From JBGOTP01 sp963717075 (lineage in GTDB: Bacteria > Acidobacteriota > Vicinamibacteria > Vicinamibacterales > CAVVIG01), in the NCBI GenBank assembly GCA_963717075.1, contig CAVQVI010000027.1:310001-374000 (forward strand): a stretch of 64,000 nt of DNA, in the 5' to 3' direction. The notes below the pieces were generated by a model. That model made no database searches. It saw only the letters and a program-made list of their open reading frames with translations, and was not told where the DNA came from. Below are positions 41,265 through 49,512 of this stretch, piece after piece. How positions within the stretch are numbered: the stretch's first letter is position 1; every line of letters begins with the position of its first letter. The position numbers were made by a program, and so were the translations under genes.

Positions 41265-42215
41265 GTGAAGTTCACGGGCATGTTCCATCGCAGTCCCTTC
41301 ATAGCGGCGTACCTGCCGATGACGTTCGCAGTCGCTGCGTGCAATCAACCCCCGCCACCGGCTGGGGCACCGTCGCAGACAGCGGTCGGGCGCATCGAAG
41401 GTGGCTACACCGACGTAGGCACCGGCCGCATCTCCACCTACGCTGAGATGGAGGCACAAGGCGGCCCCAGGGTGATCGGCGTCAGCTTCTCGTCCTCCTT
41501 CGTGAACGCGCCACCGACCAGCCACTCCGACCAGCATCGGTGTGCCGACCGGAACAAGGACGGCGTCGTGGACCGGCCGGCTGAATGCAACATGTGGCAC
41601 GAATGGGTTGTTCCACTGCCGACCGACGCGGCGAAGCGGCCGGATGTCCCATTCAAATGGGCCTTGATCAATTGGAACCCGATGGGTCATGTTCCGCCCG
41701 GGGTCTACGACCTGCCGCACTTCGACGTCCACTTCTATCTCGAGCCAATCGAAAACGTATTCGCCATCGAGCCGGGAACATGCGGCCCCGAGTTCGTGCG
41801 GTGCGACCAGTTCGACCTGGCGAAGAAGCCAATCCCGGTCAACTACATCCATCCCGACTACAAGGATGTTGGCGCCGTGGCGCCCGCCATGGGAAACCAC
41901 CTCATCGACCTCACGTCGCCGGAATTCAAGGGGCAGCGCTTCACGCGCACGTGGATCTTCGGGGTCTACGGCGGCCGGATCACCTTTTACGAAGAGATGC
42001 TCTCGCGGGACTACATCCTCAGCAAGCCGGACAGGTGCAACCCGATCAAGGCCGCCGCGGCGGTCGAGCGGGCGGGCTACTACCCAACGGTGTCGTGCGT
42101 CAGGTACGACGCCACGCGCGACACGTACACCATATCGATGGAGGAATTCGTTCTGCGGGAACGCAATGACCCAGGGCCGCCTGCGCAGTTGGCCCCACCC
42201 GCGCCGAAGTCCTGA
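41265..42215 (+). CDS. Secreted lipoprotein, possibly DUF5602/TTHB210-like
   Basis: 316 residues from GTG 41265; ATG 41280 is an alternative that gives a compact lipoprotein signal ending PMTFAVAAC. The mature protein has MWHEWVVPLPTD and WALINWNPMGHVPPGVYDLPHFDVHFYLEP, whose GHxPPxVYDxPHFDxHFY block I associate with TTHB210-like (DUF5602) proteins. Two further histidine/cysteine motifs (CGPEFVRCDQF, CNPIKAAA) follow. Function unknown. The assignment to the family is by memory of the motif only. Confidence 0.6.
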   Translation: MKFTGMFHRSPFIAAYLPMTFAVAACNQPPPPAGAPSQTAVGRIEGGYTDVGTGRISTYAEMEAQGGPRVIGVSFSSSFVNAPPTSHSDQHRCADRNKDGVVDRPAECNMWHEWVVPLPTDAAKRPDVPFKWALINWNPMGHVPPGVYDLPHFDVHFYLEPIENVFAIEPGTCGPEFVRCDQFDLAKKPIPVNYIHPDYKDVGAVAPAMGNHLIDLTSPEFKGQRFTRTWIFGVYGGRITFYEEMLSRDYILSKPDRCNPIKAAAAVERAGYYPTVSCVRYDATRDTYTISMEEFVLRERNDPGPPAQLAPPAPKS

Positions 42216-42284
42216 GCCGACGGAAGGGCTTGGGGTGAAGGTCGGCTCTGCCACGTCAGAGCCGACCGTGATACCCGCGACGAT

Positions 42285-43145
42285 TCAGGCCAGCGCTTTT
42301 CCGTACAGTGCGAGCAAACGACTCCACGCCTTCTCGGCCAGCGGCTGGTTGTGGACCTGCGAATCGGGAGGGCACCAGCCGTGCGCGGCCGCGTAGACTT
42401 CGATTTCCGCGGGCAGGTTCGCCTTGGCGAACGTCTCCTTCAGCACGTTCTTCTCATTGGGCGACCGCGTGTCGTCGTTCTCGGCGATTTCGATCAGGAA
42501 CTGCGCCTTCGTCTTCGAGGCCTGAAGGTGGGGACTGTTCGGCATGTCGGTTACCAGTCCACCGCCATGGAATGAGGCGACCGCACCGACGCGATCGGGT
42601 ACTGCGGCCGCGGTGCGAAACGCAATCGGGCCGCCCATGCAATAGCCCTGGGTGCCGATCTTCCGGTTCTTGGCCACCGATGCTTGTTGGTCCAGCCACG
42701 CGATGAACGCCTTCGCATCGGTCATGTGGGTCGTCTCGTTCAGAGCCTGCATGAGGGGCCTCACCTCGGGGATCGGCGTGGCGGCGCCGGCTGCCGCGGT
42801 CGGGGCCTTCTTGACTCGATAGAACGGATTCACGACGAGCACCGAGTAGCCAGATTCGGCCAGCCGTTTGCCCATCTGGCGCATTGTCGGCCGCAGCCCG
42901 AAGATGTCGGGCCAAAGCAGAACGCCTGCCGCCGTGCCGCTCGCGGGGTGCACGAAATAGCAGTCGGCGGTGCCGTCCGGCGTCGTCACGTTGACCTCCG
43001 CGTCGGTCACCGCGACCGCGTTTGCGACCTGCGGTAGCAACATGGCCACACCGGCACCGAGGAGGATGCCGAATTGCCGCCGTGTCACCCAGCCGCGTGC
43101 CTCGTACTCCTCTCGATCTTGCTCAAAATGATCCTGGTCGCACAT
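42285..43145 (-). CDS. Tat-exported dienelactone hydrolase-family protein
   Basis: 286 residues. The N-terminus GWVTRRQFGILLGAGVAMLLPQVANAV is a twin-arginine signal. The body is an alpha/beta-hydrolase of the dienelactone hydrolase family: GVLLWPDIFGLRPTMRQMGKRLAESGYSVLVVNPFYR, nucleophile Cys in IGTQGYCMGGPIAFRTAA, the Asp region IAENDDTRSPNE and the His in YAAAHGWCPPDSQVHN. AGAAGGAGCGAAT precedes ATG 43145. Many secreted members are annotated as carboxymethylenebutenolidases, but the true substrate is unknown. Confidence 0.88.
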   Translation of the reverse strand: MCDQDHFEQDREEYEARGWVTRRQFGILLGAGVAMLLPQVANAVAVTDAEVNVTTPDGTADCYFVHPASGTAAGVLLWPDIFGLRPTMRQMGKRLAESGYSVLVVNPFYRVKKAPTAAAGAATPIPEVRPLMQALNETTHMTDAKAFIAWLDQQASVAKNRKIGTQGYCMGGPIAFRTAAAVPDRVGAVASFHGGGLVTDMPNSPHLQASKTKAQFLIEIAENDDTRSPNEKNVLKETFAKANLPAEIEVYAAAHGWCPPDSQVHNQPLAEKAWSRLLALYGKALA

Positions 43146-43494
43146 ATTCGCTCCTTCTCGATGCTTGGTTGCGCAGCACGCCTACCTGGTACCATGACAC
43201 TCTATACCGAACCGCTCATTGGGGGCAGGGAACTGTTTGCTAGTGGGTTTGTTTACGCTAAGGTTACCGACGGGGTCGTGGTGAGCTGACTCAGCATGTG
43301 CACTTTCGACCGCGCAGCCGATGGACAGCGCATGGCCCCGGACCGTGCCCGTGAACGTGCCGACGATTGGCGTTAAGTGGTTGGTACGACGCGCGATACT
43401 TTCTCGGGCCTCTATGGCGGAACTGACAGACGCGTAGTACGAGAAAAATCGTCGAAATTCCATAGCCCGGCCGTCACAGTGTTTCCTGAGCTCC
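43146..43494. other. Divergent intergenic region, nothing recognised
   Basis: 349 bases between the leftward hydrolase and the rightward cytochrome. It presumably holds two promoters. A minus-strand frame (43182-43541) exists, but its composition does not look like a protein. Confidence 0.45.
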
Positions 43495-43948
43495 ATGAGT
43501 AGAGAACCCCGACCGTCCGCGTATGTCACCGCTGCGCTCACCCTCGTACTTCGTGACCACCTGGTCGCCCGTGAGTCGCCCCCGCGCGCAGGAGACGCCT
43601 TCGTCTGCCGGCAGCTCAGTCGTTGATGGGGTGTTCACCTCGAGCCAGGCGTCCCGGGGCCGGCAGCAGTATCAACAAAAGTGCATGACGTGCCACAGCC
43701 TCGACCAGCACACGGGGCCAAAGTTCGGCCTGAAATGGCAGGGGACCACCGTCGGGGATCTGTTCGATCGGGTGTCGAACACGATGCCGCAGGGATATCC
43801 CGCCAGCCTCGAGCCTGCGGAGTACGCCAGCATCCTGGCGTTCTTCCTGAGCGAGAGCGGCTACAAGGAAGGTGAGACGGAGCTGCCGTCCGACCTGGAG
43901 TCACTCAAAAAGATCCGCATCGTGCCGCTTCCCAGGCCAGGGATATGA
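43495..43948 (+). pseudogene. Small c-type cytochrome, probable N-terminal frameshift
   Basis: The cytochrome domain is clear: VVDGVFTSSQASRGRQQYQQKCMTCHSLDQHTGPKFGLKWQG, with CMTCH and a downstream NTMPQGYPASL that may supply the axial methionine, ending at 43948. In its own frame the N-terminus (from 43523) is not a signal peptide. In another frame ATG 43495 gives MSREPRPSAYVTAALTLVL, which does look like one. A one-base shift near 43560 would unite them. If the shift is a sequence error, the product is a normal secreted monoheme cytochrome related to 38369-38806. Confidence 0.7.
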
Positions 43949-44082
43949 ACTACCGCAATTCTGGTTGAGTCAAGGCGTCTACCCGCCCAGACGCCGAACC
44001 TGTGCGTCGGTGAGGTCGACGTGGTAGCACTCCTGGAAGAAGACCCGTACGGACGGATCTCGGTACTGGGGGAAAGCGGACC

Positions 44083-44697
44083 ATGGATCGCAAAACACAT
44101 TGGGATCGCATCTACACGACGAAGGGTTCAGACGAAGTGAGCTGGTTTCAGGCTGAGCCCACGGTATCCCTTCGACTGCTGGAGCGATCGGGGCTAACAC
44201 GCGCGACGTGAGTGATCGACATTGGGGGCGGGGATTCCCGCCTCGTGGACCATCTCGTCGCGCGCGGTCTGCGCTGCGTGACGGTGCTCGACGTGTCAGC
44301 CGCCGCGCTCGCGCGAGCACGGGCGCGACTGGGCGAACAGGGAGATCGGGTGCAATGGATCGAGGCTGACGTAACGGGGCCGTGGACGGTGTCCCAGAGG
44401 GACATCTGGCACGACCGCGCGGCCTTTCACTTTCTGACTGAAGCCGAGGATCGGGCGCGGTACGTCGCCCACGTGCGAGATGTGGTGAGAGGCGGCGGGA
44501 CGGTGATCATCGGCACGTTCGCGCCTGACGGTCCTGAACGCTGTAGCGGTCTGCCGGTGTGTCGCTACGACGCGGCCGGGGTTGGCGCCGAACTTGGCGA
44601 GGGGTTTACTCTGGTCGAGACCCTGGCGGATGCACACCGCACGCCGACTGGTGCCGTGCAATCCTTCAGCTACAGTCGGTTCGTTCGTGGCCTGTAG
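44083..44697 (+). pseudogene. Class I SAM-dependent methyltransferase interrupted by an in-frame TGA
   Basis: ATG 44083 opens DRKTHWDRIYTTKGSDEVSWFQAEPTVSLRLLERSGLTRAT, then a TGA at 44209-44211. The same frame continues VIDIGGGDSRLVDHLVARGLRCVTVLDVSAAAL (SAM-binding motif I and the acidic end of strand 2), then WHDRAAFHFL and a full C-terminus to 44697. No frame change is needed; a single base (for example CGA or TGG to TGA) accounts for the stop. The remainder from GTG 44212 could be translated alone but would lack the N-terminal helix. About 204 residues when complete. Confidence 0.78.
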
Positions 44698-44753
44698 TGG
44701 GCTGGCAACGGCGAGTCGCTTGACCAGCGTCGTCAACCGTCCACCGGTCCGGA

Positions 44754-44905
44754 TCAATGCCAGGTCGGCTCAATACTCAAAGGCGGAGCGCGTTCTTGAG
44801 TATACTGACGGCCCGCTGCATCTCCTGATAGGTCGCGTTGCAGCGATCGCACGTCTTCCCATCCGAGCTGACGAGCCTCTGCCAAATGATCGGGAGCAAG
44901 ATCAT
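44754..44905 (-). pseudogene. DUF2703-like small protein, truncated by a frameshift
   Basis: From ATG 44905 (AAGGAACAC upstream) the frame reads MILLPIIWQRLVSSDGKTCDRCNATYQEMQRAVSILKNALRL and stops. In the next frame LSIEPTWH continues to a stop at 44754. The VWQRLV..GxTCxRCxxTYxE pattern is that of DUF2703 proteins, which are normally about twice as long and have a CxxC metal- or thiol-site. Here even after repair the protein is short, so it is a remnant. Confidence 0.55.
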
Positions 44906-45000
44906 GACAGTGTTCCTTCTGAGGCGTCGGATACCAGCCGTTGAGCGACTGGGCTTCGAGCGACGTTCCGGCGCGGGTCTGCGCCGCGTGGGCAGCATTT

Positions 45001-46008
45001 TCAGGTCGTTTCAGCGATGTCTCTTGCAGTGGCGGCGGCGATCATGTCCTCGACCTTCGCTGCCACCTTCTGAGCAATCGCGCGGCATCGCGTCACGCCG
45101 TCGCTCTCGATGTACTGGCGGACACCCACCATCGTGGAAAAGTCACACCGCGTTATCGCACCGCACTGTGCGCTGCCACACTCGGTCGTCAACCACTGTG
45201 ACAATCGATGACCGAGGTTCATGATCCGATTGAACGCATTGAGCTCGTCGGCGAACGCGTTGCCGCCAAGGGCCATCGTTCCAACCATTCGCAACACGCG
45301 GACGCGGCTGTTTTCGATCTTCCCGACCGCCAGGCCCAGGGCCATCACGCCAGCTGTCAGCGCACTGCAGGTCATACCGGAAAAGACCGTCCCACCGACG
45401 AACCCCGACGTGCCGTCGAGCAACTCCTGGCTGACGGGAATGGTCTCGCGGAGTTGTTCAAGCACGGCGTGCGCGCAGTGAAATCGTTTCACGACAAGAT
45501 GCTCGTGCAGGCGAGCGTACGCGCGTGCGGATTCTCCGGTGATGACGTCGGTTGAATCGCAGGACAGGGTTTCCGCGTACTGCTCCGGTACCCTCCGGAT
45601 CACGCCGACACAGCGCACCGGCAGCCGGTTGTTGCCGCGAATCACGCGGCACTGCGTCGTGCCGTGACAGGCTGTAAATCGACGCAGGAAGTCGTGACCC
45701 TTGTAGATCACCATGGGCACGCCGCGACAGAGGGGATCACGAGCATGGCGGAGGCCCAGCAGCACCAGCGGCGCCGTGATTCCTCCGCACTCGCCACCGG
45801 TATTGCCGATGCCCCCGGGCAGGCCGGCCGTGAGCTTGACGAGCCATTCCGCCTCCGTATCAGACGCGTCGAGCAGCGTCTGCATGACCGTGGGCGCGCA
45901 GTGGCCCATCTTCGAGAGGTTCACCAGGCTTTGTGTGCGGAGTGTCCGAGCACGGTCGGCGCTCACGTCGATCAATGGAATCACTGTCGTGGCAGGTGGC
46001 GACGGCAT
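45001..46008 (-). CDS. Duplicated C_GCAxxG_C_C-type redox protein
   Basis: 335 residues. Two related halves are visible. The first has GHCAPTVMQTLL, GLPGGIGNTGGECGGITAPLVLLG and GTTQCRVI. The second has FHCAHAVLEQLRE, GFVGGTVFSGMTCSALTAGVMALG and GSAQCGAITRCDF. This cysteine spacing resembles the putative redox-active C_GCAxxG_C_C family, whose usual members are single units of about 130 residues. Its ATG lies three bases after the stop of the flavodoxin-fold oxidoreductase gene, so the two are coupled, suggesting a thiol/flavin redox pair. Confidence 0.75.
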   Translation of the reverse strand: MPSPPATTVIPLIDVSADRARTLRTQSLVNLSKMGHCAPTVMQTLLDASDTEAEWLVKLTAGLPGGIGNTGGECGGITAPLVLLGLRHARDPLCRGVPMVIYKGHDFLRRFTACHGTTQCRVIRGNNRLPVRCVGVIRRVPEQYAETLSCDSTDVITGESARAYARLHEHLVVKRFHCAHAVLEQLRETIPVSQELLDGTSGFVGGTVFSGMTCSALTAGVMALGLAVGKIENSRVRVLRMVGTMALGGNAFADELNAFNRIMNLGHRLSQWLTTECGSAQCGAITRCDFSTMVGVRQYIESDGVTRCRAIAQKVAAKVEDMIAAATARDIAETT

Positions 46009-46011
46009 GGG

Positions 46012-46752
46012 TCAGAACTCGCGGCCCAGGGTGTAGGCACGTTCGAGGTATCCACGCAACGTGGCGGCATCGGCTCCGTGGACCGCGTAGAAGTACTCGC
46101 GCTCGACGTTCTTGATTCCCGGATACGTCAGCGTGAACTCGTCAATCACCATGCGCATAGCGTCGCGGAGACCCGCGTCATACGCGCGCTTGTCGAAGAT
46201 CGTCGTCTGGATGATCAGCGCCTTTTTGTGCGTGAGCCTCGGCTGACGGCCGTTGATGTCGCCGCGCCACGCCTCCGGGGTGAGATCGTACGCAAACCCT
46301 GGCGTCCAGACGCGATCGAGCCACCCTTTCAAGATCGCCGGAAAGCTCAGGAAGTGCACAGGTGCGACGAACGCCAACGCCGCAGCCCGCGCGACCTTCT
46401 GCTGCTGCACGAGCACGTCCTTCGGCTGATAACGCTCGCGCAGTAGCCGGATGATGCCCCGTGCATCCCGATCACCGATGATGCGCTTCAGCGTGAAGCG
46501 TCGGAGCGGCCCACCAGCCTCATCGAGGAGGTTCTCGCGCAACCGCATACGGTCGAGCATGTCATCTGGGATGGTTTCGGTCAGCCAGCTCGCGTTGTCG
46601 CGGGGGCGCAGAATCGGATCGAAGCGGATCGCATAGAGGTCCACGATTTCATTGGTATGCCCGGCCTCTCGCAGGCCCGCATCGAAGCGCTCGAGCACCG
46701 CGTGACAGAACGACTTCGAGCCGGGGTGCGCAAAGACCGTCAACACGTTCAT
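46012..46752 (-). CDS. NAD(P)H-dependent flavodoxin-fold oxidoreductase
   Basis: 246 residues. The N-terminus MNVLTVFAHPGSKSFCHAVLERFDAGLREAGHTNEIVDLYAIRFDP is the family signature of NAD(P)H quinone oxidoreductase/modulator of drug activity proteins (FMN-binding loop AHPGSKSF). VAPVHFLSFPAILKGWLDRVWTPGFAYD is also typical. GCAGGAGACGACTG precedes ATG 46752. It heads a two-gene operon with the duplicated C_GCAxxG_C_C protein and would supply two-electron quinone or FMN reduction in the cytoplasm. Confidence 0.88.
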   Translation of the reverse strand: MNVLTVFAHPGSKSFCHAVLERFDAGLREAGHTNEIVDLYAIRFDPILRPRDNASWLTETIPDDMLDRMRLRENLLDEAGGPLRRFTLKRIIGDRDARGIIRLLRERYQPKDVLVQQQKVARAAALAFVAPVHFLSFPAILKGWLDRVWTPGFAYDLTPEAWRGDINGRQPRLTHKKALIIQTTIFDKRAYDAGLRDAMRMVIDEFTLTYPGIKNVEREYFYAVHGADAATLRGYLERAYTLGREF

Positions 46753-46801
46753 CAGTCGTCTCCTGCGAATGACGCGCTGGCTAGCGCTGATTTAGCGCTG
46801 A

Positions 46802-47161
46802 TTACGCCGTGCGCGTCAACAGCGGCTTGGCCAGCAGACTCGCGCCAATGACGATGAGGCAGATGGCCAGCAGCGGAAGGTCCTGCCGCCAGATTTGAGT
46901 CAACGCCGCGATCACGGCAGCGAGGCCGAGGGCCATCGAGAAGCCGTTGATTTTGATGTGATTGAGATAGCGCACGACGTTCACGCCGAACAGGACGGCT
47001 GCCACACCCCATAGCCAGGCGCCCTCGGGGACTCGGTCATTGGGGACGAGCCAGACGATCCCCGTGATCATCAGCAGGAGCCCCCAGGCAATGTCGTGGA
47101 GCCGGCGATCCAGTCGGGCTTCCCGGGAGCCGGCTGAGTCGGTCGCAAGTTCTGACGGCAT
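46802..47161 (-). CDS. Small integral membrane protein of unknown function
   Basis: 119 residues with about four transmembrane helices (IAWGLLLMITGIVWLVP, WLWGVAAVLFGVNVVRYL, ALGLAAVIAALTQIW, LLAICLIVIGASLLAKPLL) after a charged N-terminus. CAAGGAGGTCCT precedes ATG 47161, a strong ribosome site. No family recognised. It is upstream of the oxidoreductase operon on the same strand and could be its first gene. Confidence 0.75.
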   Translation of the reverse strand: MPSELATDSAGSREARLDRRLHDIAWGLLLMITGIVWLVPNDRVPEGAWLWGVAAVLFGVNVVRYLNHIKINGFSMALGLAAVIAALTQIWRQDLPLLAICLIVIGASLLAKPLLTRTA

Positions 47162-47567
47162 AGGACCTCCTTGGGCGACGACGGCCTGCTGACGGCCGTA
47201 GCGCGCACTTGGGAGGTAGAGAGCAAGTCAGACGCCAGAGAAGGCAAGCGATAGAGGACTGCGCTGCCCCTCGACATCACGAGACAGATCGCACGGCCGC
47301 CACAGCAATTGCGACAGCTCCAGAAGGTCGCTCGTCCCTGCCCTAGGAGGCCGGCGACTCGCGATTCTGTTCGATTGATCGTGGAGTGCTGAAAATCCCC
47401 CAACGGAGAGGGTGTTTTCCCACCGGCGCCGACGGAATTCCGTCACTGCGCGCAGTATCTATCCGGCCTGGGAGGGATCGCCAAGCCTTTCCGGCGCTGG
47501 GGCCAGATGGCCACATTGGATCGGCCAGGGGGTTCCGGTTCTCCGTCAGAAACCATCGAACAACTAC
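47162..47567. other. Non-coding stretch upstream of an integrase remnant
   Basis: 406 bases in which several short frames exist but none looks like a protein. It may be the eroded front part of the recombinase whose end is seen at 47568-47800. Confidence 0.4.
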
Positions 47568-47800
47568 GCTACTGTAGCGCACACGTCGATTTGCGCCATG
47601 AGTTCGGGTCACAGTTGCTCGAAGCGGGCGGGGACCTCCACGAGGTGCAGGCGACGCTCGGTCACACGAACATCAAGATGACCAGCACCTACCTCAATGC
47701 GACGACGCAGGGCGTGAAGCAGACGTTCAAGAAGCTGGAGGCCAAACGCCGGCGCCAGAGCATCAAGGTCGTGCGTAGCCCGCAGATGGCCCGCGGCTGA
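47568..47800 (+). pseudogene. Tyrosine recombinase C-terminal remnant
   Basis: The frame contains VDLRHEFGSQLLEAGGDLHEVQATLGHTNIKMTSTYLNATTQGVKQTF. This is the C-terminal catalytic part of a phage-type integrase (LRHxF with Arg/His, LGHTN histidine, and the nucleophilic Tyr in STYLN). The N-terminal and first-Arg regions are missing, so it cannot be active. It stands 60 bases before tRNA-Leu, an integration hotspot, and is not part of the resident element. Confidence 0.75.
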
Positions 47801-47861
47801 TGAACGTGTTCGCGACGATCGCGACGGTAAGTGCGTGCGCGTGTAATACTTAACACTCCAT

Positions 47862-47950
47862 GCCGGGGTGGCGGAACTGGCAGACGCACAGGACTTAAAA
47901 TCCTGGGTCCCGCAAGGGGCGTGTGGGTTCGATTCCCGCCCCCGGCACCA
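47862..47950 (+). tRNA. tRNA-Leu (UAA)
   Basis: Acceptor GCCGGGG pairs with CCCCGGC. The anticodon stem CAGGA/TCCTG holds loop CTTAAAA with anticodon TAA. A long class II variable arm (TCCCGCAAGGGG) and T arm GTGGG-TTCGATT-CCCGC follow; CCA is encoded. From about the anticodon loop onward the sequence is supplied by the integrated element, because the original 3' half lies displaced at 58312-58366. Confidence 0.95.
47893..47917. repeat. attL core
   Basis: 25 bases inside tRNA-Leu, starting ACTTAAAATCC, identical to 58312-58336. The tRNA remains complete at this end. Confidence 0.88.
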
Positions 47951-47974
47951 AATTGCTAGCAATACTAGCAATTT
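47950..47974. repeat. Perfect inverted repeat after tRNA-Leu
   Basis: AAATTGCTAG-CAATA-CTAGCAATTT directly follows the tRNA. It holds two TTGCTAG motifs in opposite orientation, also seen at 58284-58290 and 58374-58380 around attR. It could be an integrase arm site or a small tRNA terminator hairpin. Confidence 0.65.
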
Positions 47975-48177
47975 GACATAACGGTTTGTTCGGGCGATAC
48001 CTAATTTAGCCTTGTGTGTAGTAAAAGTGTAGTTATCGCGGTGGCAGTCAGCTTGACTTCCCAGGGCATTTGTGCTACGCTGTCTCACGAGTTGAAGAAG
48101 TCCGTTGCACGGGTTCCCGCGACCACCCGTATAGCAGGACCGGTCTAAGAAGTCCCGCCGCCTAAGCCGAACTCGAA

Positions 48178-48242
48178 CAAGGCGTCGGTCTCTGAGAGTG
48201 GATATTTGTGTGTCCATTCAGGGGCCGACGCCTTTTCCTTTG
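48178..48242 (+). other. Long structured hairpin in element leader
   Basis: AAGGCGTCGG (48178-48187) pairs perfectly with CCGACGCCTT (48225-48234). Inside, CTGA/TCAG and TGGATA/TGTCCA (one G-U) extend the stem. TTCCTTTG follows, so it may be a terminator or attenuator ahead of the gene at 48298, or part of a small RNA. The segment 48225-48243 is also present inverted at 56379-56397. Confidence 0.5.
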
Positions 48243-48297
48243 TACACGTCGGTTCCCTTATCAACCCGGATTCGTAGTTTACAGGAGGGACGTGTGT

Positions 48298-48798
48298 ATG
48301 GCGAAAAGCAGAAGACCCTATGAGTATCGATTGAAGGCGTGGGGTGACCCTGCGTGGCAGCGAAAGCTGAGCAAGACAGTCACCGTCTCCCGCGTTGATG
48401 AAGATATTCCCACGGCGAAACAAAGACCAGACCGGAAGCCGTGGTATATCGCGTTAACGCAAAAACCTGACTTCCTAAAAGAAGTTGGCGGCGTTAACGG
48501 GTTGCCACCCGGAAACACTCTGCTGCTGTCCGAATATGATGTGGTGGAGCTGGTTCGGTATCTCCTGGAGCCGCAGACGGCTTTGTGGGGTACGAATCCG
48601 ACTCCGACCGAGCCGGGCGAGCAGGAGGTGCGGCTGTTTGTGGAGCCAGGTATGGTCGCAGTTCTTGCTGACTCAGGAGAAGTCGTCAACGGCGAAGCGC
48701 ACTGGTCGCCTGCCTATTTCAAAAAGCAGGAAGCCTACGATGTGAAGAAGGGTCTACCAACACGGAAGATTCACACGTTGCCGTGGAAGCTGAAGTGA
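48298..48798 (+). CDS. Element protein of unknown function
   Basis: 166 residues from ATG 48298 with ACAGGAGGGA nine bases upstream. Opens MAKSRRPYEYRLKAWGDPAWQRKLSKTV and has PWYIALTQKPDFLKEVGGVNGLPPGNTLLLSEYDVVELVRYL. No signal peptide or membrane segment; basic N-terminus, mixed alpha/beta composition. No family recognised. It is the only rightward gene of the left arm, preceded by the 48178-48242 hairpin, so it may be controlled separately, as accessory genes of satellites often are. Confidence 0.75.
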   Translation: MAKSRRPYEYRLKAWGDPAWQRKLSKTVTVSRVDEDIPTAKQRPDRKPWYIALTQKPDFLKEVGGVNGLPPGNTLLLSEYDVVELVRYLLEPQTALWGTNPTPTEPGEQEVRLFVEPGMVAVLADSGEVVNGEAHWSPAYFKKQEAYDVKKGLPTRKIHTLPWKLK

Positions 48799-48887
48799 TG
48801 GTCGGTCGGTCGCTGCGGGAATGAGTCTGTTTTCACAAATATCACATCTAGGATTCGGCGACGACATCCGGCACACTCCTTGCGGTC

Positions 48888-49118
48888 TTAGGGGTGCCCG
48901 GTGGGTTTTGATGCAAAGGCAAGGTCGCAATCGAGGGTGATGGCCTTCGGCACTGCACCATTCGCGAACAAGTTCTTCTTGAAGGCCACGCGGCCAGGAA
49001 CGCCATCGATACCGAAGGAAACCCAGTTACCGGGGTGCTCTCTGCGGTAGATAAGCGTTCGGTTGGATGTTACTGCGGGTGCGGGTGCTGCGGCGGGTTG
49101 CGTGTTCTTCTTAGCCAT
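48888..49118 (-). CDS. Small element protein of unknown function
   Basis: 76 residues from ATG 49118 with AGTAGGAGTCAC upstream; the frame extends further but without a ribosome site. Sequence: MAKKNTQPAAAPAPAVTSNR, an Ala/Pro-rich tail, then a compact domain GNWVSFGIDGVPGRVAFKKNLFANGAVPKAITLDCDL that looks like a small beta-barrel (SH3/OB-like) binding domain. Function unknown. Last gene of the long leftward arm. Confidence 0.65.
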   Translation of the reverse strand: MAKKNTQPAAAPAPAVTSNRTLIYRREHPGNWVSFGIDGVPGRVAFKKNLFANGAVPKAITLDCDLAFASKPTGHP

Positions 49119-49512
49119 GTTGTGACTCCTACTTAGTTGCCAACGAAATGATGGCAACTGAGATAGGTTATACGTCACGGATGGCCAATGCAATGACAAT
49201 CGTCCAACAATCTTTTGGCACAACTTATCTACGAGGACCTAAGAACAGAGCGACGAATCGCAGATACTATCGTATCTGGCGAAGCTTCCGCAGAGCGAGC
49301 AACGACTGTGCCAAGGAATGTTAGCAACGACTATGCCGACCTTCTACGAGGACGTAGAAACAGAGCGAAGAATCGCAGATACTATCGTATCTGGCGAAGC
49401 TTCCGCAGAGCGAGGCGACGGGCAACTACCAACGCGACCATGCGACACGTCCGTACTCTGTCTTTCCCAAACACGGGCTGAAAAATCCGTACTTAGTCTC
49501 CGCGGAGCTAAA
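49119..49512. other. Non-coding stretch containing a tandem duplication
   Basis: 394 bases without a convincing gene. It contains the two 71-bp repeats described at 49229-49414. Short frames translate each repeat as ERRIADTIVSGEASAER, but in different frames, so coding is unlikely or recently broken. Confidence 0.5.
49229..49414. repeat. Two 71-bp direct repeats with internal dyad
   Basis: Copies at 49229-49299 and 49344-49414 (115-bp period) are nearly identical. Each contains the inverted repeat AGATAC-TATC-GTATCT flanked by CGC/GCG, and the palindrome GAAGCTTC. This could be a replication origin, a packaging site or a regulatory hairpin pair. Confidence 0.75.

Noticed and set aside
43182..43541. 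119-residue minus-strand frame upstream of the dienelactone hydrolase
   Set aside because: Weak composition, overlaps the cytochrome start region, no ribosome site or motif.
44209..44211. Selenocysteine codon in the methyltransferase
   Set aside because: No selenoprotein family match, no visible SECIS-like hairpin right after the TGA, and homologs of this region are not known to me to use Cys here.
49215..49481. Small gene encoding ERRIADTIVSGEASAER repeats
   Set aside because: The two repeat copies are in different frames, so the similarity is at the DNA level; a structural or regulatory repeat is the simpler explanation.
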